Below, piece by piece: positions 1-6,368 of a DNA stretch of 64,000 nt (positions are counted from its first letter, which is position 1; each line of letters opens with the position of its first letter). A program made the translations under genes and the position numbers. The notes under the pieces are model-generated. The model worked only from the letters and a program-made list of their open reading frames with translations. It ran no database searches and had not been told where the DNA came from. Origin of the DNA: Zoogloea sp041908905 (GTDB lineage Bacteria > Pseudomonadota > Gammaproteobacteria > Burkholderiales > Rhodocyclaceae); NCBI RefSeq assembly GCF_041908905.1, contig NZ_JAYREK010000005.1:1-64000 (forward strand), read 5' to 3'.

Positions 1-557
1 TCGAGCCCGGCGAGCAGCGCCCGCAGCTCGGCGTCGCCGGGCAGGCCGAAGGAGCGGGCGGTGACCCGGTCCTCCGGCACCGCAACGCTGGCGTCCTGGT
101 GGGACGGCGGCGCGGAGGGCGCGGTTGAAGCGGTTGAGCCTGCCGAGCGATAGGCGCTGGCTTCGCCCAGAAAGTAATAGGGCGAAGACGGTGCGCTCGG
201 GCCCCGCGGGGGCTCGGGCGATTCCACCCGCGGCAGCGCGGCGGCGTAGGCCTCGGGCACGCCATGCACCGGGTTGGCGGCGCGGCCGGTGCCGGTGGCG
301 GCATCGACGGCTTCGTCGGGGGCCGCGGCCGGGGTCGCCGGCGCCGGGGCGAGGGCCGGCGCGCGGTTGGCGAGGGCGAGCTCGGTCTGTGGCGGCTGCG
401 GCGGCGCCCCGAAGGGCAGGCGCGCGTCGTGGCCGCCGCCGGGCAGGGCGGCGAAGAACTCGCCGGCCAGCTGGGCGAGCAGCGTCACGTCGGGCAGGCC
501 CGCGGGCACGGCGCCGCCGATGCCGTCACTTGTAGGTGTCGAGGGCACTGTAGTCAT
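1..557 (-). CDS. Family 2A encapsulin cargo cysteine desulfurase, N-terminal part (runs off the window)
   Basis: The last 557 bases of the left edge, read on the minus strand, stay open for 185 codons from an ATG at 557 that has GGAGG 11-12 bases upstream. The protein starts MTTVPSTPTSDG and is a long Ala/Pro-rich, probably disordered region with two ordered-looking blocks: LPDVTLLAQLAGEFFAALPG near residues 20-40 and SPYYFLGE near residue 120. Cargo cysteine desulfurases of Family 2A encapsulins carry such a roughly 200-residue N-terminal extension for loading, ahead of the PLP-dependent catalytic domain. That domain lies outside the window, so the enzyme identity rests on this extension and on the neighbours (shell, serine acetyltransferase, rhodanese). 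The start overlaps the shell gene by 32 bases, so translation is probably coupled. The expected reaction is release of sulfur from cysteine inside the shell. Confidence 0.85.
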   Translation of the reverse strand, partial: MTTVPSTPTSDGIGGAVPAGLPDVTLLAQLAGEFFAALPGGGHDARLPFGAPPQPPQTELALANRAPALAPAPATPAAAPDEAVDAATGTGRAANPVHGVPEAYAAALPRVESPEPPRGPSAPSSPYYFLGEASAYRSAGSTASTAPSAPPSHQDASVAVPEDRVTARSFGLPGDAELRALLAGL

Positions 558-1464
558 GGTACTTGCCGACCTCCACGTCATCGAGCACAGCCAGCGCATC
601 TTCGGTGTGGACCACCAGAGAGCAGTACAGGGAAATCAGGTAGGACGCGATGGCGTTGCGGCTGATGCCCATGAAACGCACCGACAGGCCCGGCCCCTGC
701 TCGCCGGCCACGCCGGGCTGGAACAGGCCGGTGACGCCCTGGCGCTTCTCGCCGACGCGCATCAGCAAAATCTTGGTCTTGCCGTCTTCCACCGGCACCT
801 TGTCGGAGGGCACCAGCGGGATGCCGCGCCAGGTGAGGAACTGGGCGCCGAACAGCGACACGGTGGGGGGCGGCACGCCGCGGCGGGTGCATTCGCGGCC
901 AAAGGCGGCGATGCCCAGCGGGTGGGTCAGGAAGAAGGCGGGCTCCTTCCACACCTTGGTGAGCAGGTCGTCCAGGTCGTCGGGGGTGGGCGCGCCGGTG
1001 AGCGTCGAGATGCGTTGCTCGTCGGCCACGTTGGCGAGCAGGCCGTAGTCCGGGTTGTTGATGAGCTCGGATTCCTGGCGCTCCTTGACGGTCTCGATGG
1101 TGAGGCGCAGCTGCTCCTTGATCTGGTCGTGGGGGCTGCTGTAGAGGTCGGAGATGCGGGTGTGCACGTCGAGCACGGTGGTGACCGCGTTGAGGAAGTA
1201 TTCCCGCGGCTGGTCCTCGTAGTCCACGAAGATCTCCGGCAGGTCGCCCTCGTCCTCGCGCTGGGAGCAGCTGACCCGCACGTCCTGGGGGTTCTTGACC
1301 TTGTTGAGGCGGTAGATGCCGGCCTCGACCGGCAGCCACTGGAGGAAATGCACCAGCCAGCGCGGCGAGATCGTCGAGAGCTGGGGGACGGTTTTGGTGG
1401 CGTTGGCCAACTGGCGTGCCGCGGCATCGCCCAGTGCGTGATGCACCCTGTTTTCTGCTGCCAT
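526..1464 (-). CDS. Family 2A encapsulin shell protein (sulfur-storage nanocompartment)
   Basis: A 312-residue protein that I recognise as the Family 2A (SrpI-type) encapsulin shell: it begins MAAENRVHHALGDAAARQLA, contains the conserved stretches TISPRWLVHFLQWLPVEAG and EDQPREYFLNAV, and ends with KYHDYSALDTYK. Members have an HK97-phage-like fold and assemble into icosahedral protein shells that enclose a cysteine desulfurase. The length and the lack of an inserted cyclic-nucleotide-binding domain place it in 2A rather than 2B. The ATG at 1464 has AAGGAG at good spacing. It lies 147 bases downstream of the serine acetyltransferase gene, and its 3' end overlaps the cargo gene. The function in sulfur sequestration is known for the family and inferred here. 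Confidence 0.92.
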   Translation of the reverse strand: MAAENRVHHALGDAAARQLANATKTVPQLSTISPRWLVHFLQWLPVEAGIYRLNKVKNPQDVRVSCSQREDEGDLPEIFVDYEDQPREYFLNAVTTVLDVHTRISDLYSSPHDQIKEQLRLTIETVKERQESELINNPDYGLLANVADEQRISTLTGAPTPDDLDDLLTKVWKEPAFFLTHPLGIAAFGRECTRRGVPPPTVSLFGAQFLTWRGIPLVPSDKVPVEDGKTKILLMRVGEKRQGVTGLFQPGVAGEQGPGLSVRFMGISRNAIASYLISLYCSLVVHTEDALAVLDDVEVGKYHDYSALDTYK

Positions 1465-1611
1465 GACTTACTCCTTGTTCCTGCCTGGGCAGGTGTGGTT
1501 GAAACTGGAAACCCCTGGCGCCCTTGCCGGTGCCAGTGGGGGCTTGCGAGACACGTTGTTCATCTTTTCTGTAGGGGCCGTGCGTTGCCACGGGGGGCGC
1601 GAGACGACGCC

Positions 1612-2634
1612 CTATATGTATGCGCCGTCGCCGGCGGCGGGCTCTTGCTGCAGGCCGGCCTGGGTGACGTGGCTGCCGGGCGGCAGGCTGCGGGTGAGCC
1701 ACACGTTGCCGCCGACGCTTGAGCCACGCTCCACGGTGATGCGCCCGAGCACCGTGGCGCCGGCGTAGATCACCACGTCGTCCTCGATGATCGGGTGGCG
1801 CGGCAGGCCCTTCTCGAGGCTGCCGTCGGCGCCCACCGGAAAGCGCCGGGCGCCGAGGGTGACGGCCTGGTAGAGGCGCACCCGGGCGCCGATCACCGCG
1901 GTCTCGCCGATCACCACGCCGGTGCCGTGGTCGATGAAGAAGCTCGGGCCGATCTGCGCGCCCGGGTGGATGTCGATGCCGGTGGCCGAGTGGGCCAGCT
2001 CGGCGACGATGCGGGCGATCAGCGGCACGCCCAGGCGGTACAGCTGGTGGGCCAGCCGGTGGTGGATCACCGCGTGGATGCCCGGGTAGCACAGCACCAC
2101 CTCGTCCACGCTGCCGGCGGCGGGGTCGCCCCGGTAGGCGGCCTCCACGTCGCTGTCGAGCAGCGCGCGGATGTGGGGCAGGGCGGCGGCGAAGTCGCGC
2201 ACGATGCGGGTGGCGCCCTCCAGGCTGGCGTCCAGCGCCGGGTGGCCGTGGCGCTGCTGGTAATCCAGCTCCAGCGCCACCTGGTCGCGCAGGCCGTTGA
2301 GGGCGGCGTCGAGGGTGTGGCCGACGTAGAAGTCTTCGTTCTCCTGGCGCAGCTCGGCGGGGCCGAGGCGCATCGGGAACAGCGCGCCGCACAGGCCGGC
2401 CACCACCGCGCCGAGGGCCTCGCGGGAGGGCAGCTCGCGGCCGCCCCATTCCCGCTGGCGTTGCTGGGCGAGGCGCCAGCGCTCGCGCACGCCGCGCAGC
2501 TCGGCGACCACCGCTTCCAGGTTCCACGAGGTGGAGGGGGTGGCCGCGGGCTGCGGCCGGGGGCCAGGGGCGGGCCGTGGGGCCTTGGGGAGATGGCCGG
2601 CGAGGGCGGCCTTGGGGAGGGCGGCGGTGTCCAT
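1612..2634 (-). CDS. epsC: Serine O-acetyltransferase, EpsC type
   Basis: A 340-residue enzyme that makes O-acetylserine from serine and acetyl-CoA, the carbon acceptor for cysteine synthesis. The C-terminal half is a left-handed beta-helix of hexapeptide repeats with the two conserved histidines visible at about H223 (GIDIHPGAQIG) and H236 (FIDHGTGVVIGET). The N-terminal alpha domain contains LCYPGIHAVIHHRLAH. The first 35 or so residues are a Pro/Ala-rich low-complexity extension (KAPRPAPGPRPQPAATP) that is probably disordered. It sits 3 bases after the rhodanese gene and upstream of the encapsulin, as in other Family 2A encapsulin loci, and so would supply cysteine for the encapsulated desulfurase. 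The assignment as a serine acetyltransferase is firm; the EpsC subtype is by similarity of the C-terminal motifs. Confidence 0.92.
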   Translation of the reverse strand: MDTAALPKAALAGHLPKAPRPAPGPRPQPAATPSTSWNLEAVVAELRGVRERWRLAQQRQREWGGRELPSREALGAVVAGLCGALFPMRLGPAELRQENEDFYVGHTLDAALNGLRDQVALELDYQQRHGHPALDASLEGATRIVRDFAAALPHIRALLDSDVEAAYRGDPAAGSVDEVVLCYPGIHAVIHHRLAHQLYRLGVPLIARIVAELAHSATGIDIHPGAQIGPSFFIDHGTGVVIGETAVIGARVRLYQAVTLGARRFPVGADGSLEKGLPRHPIIEDDVVIYAGATVLGRITVERGSSVGGNVWLTRSLPPGSHVTQAGLQQEPAAGDGAYI

Positions 2635-2637
2635 GGC

Positions 2638-3147
2638 TCAGTCCTGCACCCACGGCAGGCCGTGGAAGCGCCAGCCGCCCAGGCCGCCGCGGCGGGTGTC
2701 GGCGTCGAGCTCGCCCTCGAAGCCTTCGAGCACGTTGAAGACACTGCCGAAGCCGGCCCGGGCGGCGGCCTCGGCGGCGGCGGCGGAGCGCTTGCCGCTG
2801 CGGCACAGCAGCAAGATCACCGCCTGCTTGCCCACCTTGGCCTCCAGCTCCTTCACGAAGCGCGGGTTGCGGGTCATGCCGGTGCCGGTGGCCCAGGCCA
2901 CGTGGAGGCTGTCGGGCACGTGGCCGACAAACTTGCGCTCTTCGTTGGTGCGCACGTCCACCAGCACCGCGCGGCCGGCGCTGAACAGCGCCCAGGCGTC
3001 GCGCGGCGACAGGCCGCCGGCATGGGGCAGGCCGGCCTCGCGGGCTGCCTGGCGGGTGTCTTCGAGAAGCCGGCTCAACGGATCGTCGGCCGGCGCAGAG
3101 GGGGGAAGGCTGGGGTGAGTGGCTTGGCTGGGTTGAGGGGCGAGCAT
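2638..3147 (-). CDS. Rhodanese-domain sulfurtransferase
   Basis: A 169-residue single-domain rhodanese. The domain begins near residue 45 (GGLSPRDAWALF), shows LVDVRTNEERKFVGHVPDSLHVAW, and has the active-site loop CRSGKRS with the persulfide cysteine at about C115. The first 25 residues are Pro/Ala-rich (QATHPSLPPSAPADDP). I choose the ATG at 3147 (MLAPQPSQ) because GGAG lies 7 bases upstream; the frame stays open to 3333 but that part looks unlike coding sequence. It is the first gene of the rhodanese-epsC-encapsulin-desulfurase series and may move sulfane sulfur to or from the compartment (inference). Confidence 0.9.
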   Translation of the reverse strand: MLAPQPSQATHPSLPPSAPADDPLSRLLEDTRQAAREAGLPHAGGLSPRDAWALFSAGRAVLVDVRTNEERKFVGHVPDSLHVAWATGTGMTRNPRFVKELEAKVGKQAVILLLCRSGKRSAAAAEAAARAGFGSVFNVLEGFEGELDADTRRGGLGGWRFHGLPWVQD

Positions 3148-3247
3148 GGTGTTCTCCACTGGTTGGGGGGCGCCTGGCTGCGCCCTGTCCGGTGGAGAAA
3201 CATTAACGGCCCGCCCGTCGCCGACGAACCAATAAGAATTCAGATCG

Positions 3248-3300
3248 ATTGCAGCGGGAATGTGCAGAGCATTGCAGGGCCGCTCCGCAAAGCATTGCAG
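3248..3300. promoter_or_regulatory. Three phased ATTGCAG direct repeats upstream of the encapsulin operon
   Basis: The heptamer ATTGCAG occurs at 3248, 3271 and 3294, exactly 23 bases apart each time; the last two are longer (AGCATTGCAGG). They lie 100-150 bases upstream of the rhodanese start, in the only substantial gap before the operon. Regular spacing near two helical turns suggests an operator for a multimeric regulator, which I cannot name. Confidence 0.4.
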
Positions 3301-3333
3301 GATTCGTGCATAGGCCCGGGGGGCGGTGGACAC

Positions 3334-3361
3334 AAAAAAGGCGAAGCCGGTGGCTTCGCCT
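3334..3361 (-). terminator. Rho-independent terminator after the hydrolase gene
   Basis: AGGCGAAGCC (3339-3348), a GGT loop and GGCTTCGCCT (3352-3361) form a perfect 10-bp stem. On the minus strand it is followed by a run of six U. It lies 46 bases beyond the stop of the alpha/beta hydrolase gene, so it ends the sbp-hydrolase transcript and separates it from the encapsulin operon. Confidence 0.85.
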
Positions 3362-3406
3362 GATCGGGATGGCGCGGAGGCAGGGGCCGGCGTGGGACGG
3401 CGGGAC

Positions 3407-4144
3407 TCAGCCGCGCAGCTCGAACAGCCGGCCGTCGCTGCGGGTGCCGTGGCGCAGCCGGGCGAGGGCGCCGTGGCGGCCGCGGCGGTTGCGGGGCTTC
3501 CCGCCGAGCGGGCCGGGGGGCAGGCTGCCGGCTGCGGCCTGCAGGGCCCGCAGGCGCTCCAGCCCCTCGGGCCAGGGGCCGTGGCCGGAATCCACGTTGA
3601 TGTGCCCGGCGGCGCCGATCTCGTCGAGCCGGCTGCCCCAGCGCTCGGCCCAGTGGGCGGCGGTCGGGAGGGGCACCCAGGGGTCGTCGCTGCTGGCCAC
3701 CACGATGCTGGGGGGCGCCAGGGGCGTGTCGGGAATCCAGCGTGCCAGGCTCTGGGGCGCGTGGGGGTCGCCGGGGACGCGCAGGCCGGTGAGGCTGAAG
3801 CGCTCCGGGTCGGCCGGGGCGACCAGCATCAGGCCGGCGACCCGCTCGGGGCGGTCGGCGGCGGCGACCACCGAGGCCAGGCAGCCGAAGCTGTGGGCCA
3901 CCAGCCACACCGGCCCGGGTGTCCGGTCGATGGCGTCGCGCACCGCCCCTGCCCAGCGGGCGAGGATGGGGGTTTCCCAGTCGATGCCGGCGACCCGCCG
4001 GGCCTCCGGCAGCTGGCCCTCGAACCAGCTCTGCCAGTGGGCCGGGCCGCTGCCGTGGAAGCCCGGGACGATCAGGATGGTGGGCTGCCGGCCGGCCGCC
4101 GGGCCGTCATCCGATGGGCGACGGGGGGCGTGGAGGGTGGTCAT
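3407..4144 (-). CDS. RBBP9/YdeN-family alpha/beta hydrolase
   Basis: A 245-residue cytosolic serine hydrolase. It has the family's N-terminal ILIVPGFHGSGPAHWQSWFE block, the nucleophile elbow VAHSFGC (S85), a likely acid in SSDDPWVP (D153/D154) and the histidine region GHINVDSGHGPWPEG (H181 or H188). About 45 C-terminal residues are Arg/Gly-rich and beyond the usual domain. The start codon follows the stop of the sulfate-binding protein gene directly (TAAATG), so the two are translationally coupled. The substrate is unknown for this family, and a link to sulfur metabolism is only suggested by position. Confidence 0.8.
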   Translation of the reverse strand: MTTLHAPRRPSDDGPAAGRQPTILIVPGFHGSGPAHWQSWFEGQLPEARRVAGIDWETPILARWAGAVRDAIDRTPGPVWLVAHSFGCLASVVAAADRPERVAGLMLVAPADPERFSLTGLRVPGDPHAPQSLARWIPDTPLAPPSIVVASSDDPWVPLPTAAHWAERWGSRLDEIGAAGHINVDSGHGPWPEGLERLRALQAAAGSLPPGPLGGKPRNRRGRHGALARLRHGTRSDGRLFELRG

Positions 4145-5161
4145 TTAGCGCCGGTTGATCTGGTCGAAGATGCCGCCGTCGGCAAAGTGCGCCTTCTGGG
4201 CGTTGGTCCAGCCGCCGAAGACCTCGTCGATGGTGAACAGCTTCACTGGGGCGAACTGCTTGGCGTATCTGGCGGCGATCCTGGCGTCCCGCGGGCGGTA
4301 GTAGTTGTCGCCGGCGATGGTCTGGCCCTCGGGGGAGTAGAGGTATTCGAGGTAGGCGGTGGCGACCTTGCGGGTGCCGCGCTTGTCCACCACCTTGTCG
4401 ACCACCGCGACCGGCGGCTCGGCGAGGATGGACAGGGACGGGGTGACCAGCTCGAACTTGTCCGGGCCGAGCTCCTTGAGGGCCAGGTAGGCTTCGTTCT
4501 CCCAGGCGATCAGCACGTCGCCGATGCCGCGCTCGACGAAGGTGGTGGTCGCGCCGCGGGCGCCGGAGTCGAGCACCTTCACGTTGCCGAAGATCTGCTT
4601 GACGAAGTCGCGGGCGCTGGCCTCGCTGCCGCCCGGCTGCTTGAGGGCGTAGCCCCAGGCCGCCAGGTAGTTCCAGCGGGCGCCGCCGGAGGTCTTGGGG
4701 TTGGGGGTGATCACCTCGACGCCGGCGCGGGCGAGGTCGTTCCAGTCGCGGATCTTCTTGGGGTTGCCCTTGCGTACCAGGAACACGATGGTCGAGGTGT
4801 AGGGCGCGGCGTTGTGGGGCAGGCGCTTCTGCCAGTCGGCGGGGATCAGCTTGCCCTTCTCGTGGAGGGCATCCACGTCGTAGGCGAGGGCCAGGGTGAC
4901 CACGTCGGCCTCCAGGCCGTCGATAACCGAGCGGGCCTGCTTGCCGGAGCCGCCGTGGGACTGCTTGATGGTGACTGTCTCGTTGCTGCGGTTCTTCCAG
5001 TATTTGGCGAAGGCGGCGTTGAAGTCCTGGTACAGCTCGCGGGTCGGGTCGTAGGAGACGTTGAGCAGGGTCACGTCGGCGAGGGCCTGGCCGGCGAGGC
5101 CGACGGACAGCAGGGCGGCCAGCAGGCAGCGGGCGAGGCGGGGCTTGAGGGGGGAGCGCAT
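4145..5161 (-). CDS. sbp: Periplasmic sulfate-binding protein of an ABC transporter
   Basis: A 338-residue solute-binding protein with a signal peptide cleaved after about residue 28 (AGQALA-DVTLL). The mature start DVTLLNVSYDPTRELYQDFN is the hallmark of the Sbp/CysP family. Further family blocks are QSHGGSGKQARSVIDGLEADVVTLAL, TPNPKTSGGARWNYLAAWGYA and VLIAWENEA. It binds sulfate (or thiosulfate) in the periplasm for a CysTWA-type importer. The permease and ATPase genes are not in this window. It lies directly upstream of the encapsulin sulfur locus on the same strand, which suggests shared control by sulfur supply (inference). Confidence 0.93.
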   Translation of the reverse strand: MRSPLKPRLARCLLAALLSVGLAGQALADVTLLNVSYDPTRELYQDFNAAFAKYWKNRSNETVTIKQSHGGSGKQARSVIDGLEADVVTLALAYDVDALHEKGKLIPADWQKRLPHNAAPYTSTIVFLVRKGNPKKIRDWNDLARAGVEVITPNPKTSGGARWNYLAAWGYALKQPGGSEASARDFVKQIFGNVKVLDSGARGATTTFVERGIGDVLIAWENEAYLALKELGPDKFELVTPSLSILAEPPVAVVDKVVDKRGTRKVATAYLEYLYSPEGQTIAGDNYYRPRDARIAARYAKQFAPVKLFTIDEVFGGWTNAQKAHFADGGIFDQINRR

Positions 5162-5326
5162 CGTTATGTCCTTGATTGTCGGGGGATGGCGTGGAGTCTA
5201 GGGACAGCGCCCGCCGCGGCGAACCAAGAAAAATGACGAAGCTAATCGCGAATCCTGAAAAGGCCGTGGAGGCCTCCCGGCCGGCGGGGTAAGCTCACGC
5301 CATCTGTTGCCCGAACCGGACGTCCG

Positions 5327-5911
5327 ATGTCTGCTCCCGACCCCCATCCGCCGAAACCCGTCGAACGCCACCGCTGGCTGCGCTGGGCGCTCGACGCCGC
5401 GCTGATCGTGCTGGTGATCGTGGCCGTGCAGCTGTGGCAGACCCGCCACGTGCCCTTCGGCGCGGCGCCGGATTTTGCCGGGCCGCTGGCGACCGGCGGA
5501 GCCATGGGGCTCGCGGCCTGGCGCGCGGATCACCCCGGCCGGCCGGTGGCGGTGTATTTCTGGGCCGACTGGTGCCCGATCTGCAAGGCCCAGCAGGACA
5601 GCGTCGCCAGCCTCGCCGGGGATTGGCCGGTGCTCACCGTGGCGATGCAGTCCGGCTCGCCGGCGGAGGTGGCCCGGGTGCTGGCCGCGCGCGGGCTGGC
5701 CTGGCCGACGGTGGTGGACGAGAGTGGCGCGATCGCCAGCCGCTACGGCCTCGCCGGCGTGCCGGCGCTGGCGGTGATCGATGCCGACGGCCGGCTGCGC
5801 ACGGTGGCGGTGGGCTACACCACCGCCCTCGGGATGCGGGCGCGGCTGTGGTGGGCGAGCCTCGTCCCGGCCTCGGGCGCGGCGGGCGGTGCGCGCAAAA
5901 CTTCGGAATAA
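5327..5911 (+). CDS. ScsD/TlpA-like membrane-anchored thioredoxin
   Basis: A 194-residue protein with one N-terminal membrane anchor (about residues 21-38, ALDAALIVLVIVAVQLW) and a periplasmic thioredoxin fold. The redox motif is WCPIC (C83 and C86) in YFWADWCPICKAQQ, and the cis-proline loop is GVPALAVID. The WCPIC motif and layout resemble ScsD (suppressor of copper sensitivity D) and related protein-disulfide oxidoreductases. It is divergent from sbp across a 165-base gap and has no scsB partner nearby, so its reduction partner is not visible. No strong promoter match was seen in the gap. Confidence 0.75.
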   Translation: MSAPDPHPPKPVERHRWLRWALDAALIVLVIVAVQLWQTRHVPFGAAPDFAGPLATGGAMGLAAWRADHPGRPVAVYFWADWCPICKAQQDSVASLAGDWPVLTVAMQSGSPAEVARVLAARGLAWPTVVDESGAIASRYGLAGVPALAVIDADGRLRTVAVGYTTALGMRARLWWASLVPASGAAGGARKTSE

Positions 5912-6010
5912 ACTGATAAAACCCGCGAAATATACGGATATCCCGAATCGATTGCGTGGTCTAGAGTATCGCCCGTGCAGCACCTTTGCTGAGCTTTACA
6001 GGAGCATCGC

Positions 6011-6340
6011 ATGCGAGTTCACATCAAGGTCGTCGGTCTTCCGGGCGCAGCCCAGCTGCGTCGCTTTGCCACCCGGAAGCTCGACGTCGCGCTTTCCTGT
6101 TTCGCCGATCGCATCGAAGGGGCATCGGTCCGCCTGCTTGACATCAACGGTGCGGACCGTGGCGGCGTCGACAAGCTGTGCCGCATCGCCCTCACGCTGA
6201 AGGGGCATTCGGCGGTCGTCATCGAGGAGCTGGGGAGCAACATCCAGCGCTCCATCGAGCGGGCCACCGAACGCCTGCATCAGCGCGTCTCCCACCAGCT
6301 GGCGCGGGTCGTGAAGGTCCCCGGCCCGCTCCCGGCCTGA
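6011..6340 (+). CDS. HPF/RaiA-family (ribosome hibernation factor-like) small protein
   Basis: A 109-residue protein, MRVHIKVVGLPGAAQLRRFATRKL and onward, with the beta-alpha-beta-beta-beta-alpha pattern of the sigma-54 modulation/HPF family and a helical C-terminus (NIQRSIERATERLHQRVSHQ). The start has AGGAG 8 bases upstream. It lacks the long C-terminal dimerisation domain of long HPF and is divergent in sequence from the usual rpoN-linked hpf. It stands alone here, convergent with the AAA+ gene. The family role is binding at the 30S A/P sites in resting cells; the role of this paralogue is not known. Confidence 0.65.
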   Translation: MRVHIKVVGLPGAAQLRRFATRKLDVALSCFADRIEGASVRLLDINGADRGGVDKLCRIALTLKGHSAVVIEELGSNIQRSIERATERLHQRVSHQLARVVKVPGPLPA

Positions 6341-6368
6341 GCGGCGCGCCACCTGGCCGGGCGTGCCG

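Noticed and set aside
274..1722. A 482-codon plus-strand open frame across the encapsulin gene
   Set aside because: It is antisense to the clearly recognisable shell gene and has Ala/Gly/Val-rich low-complexity content, a shadow caused by high GC.
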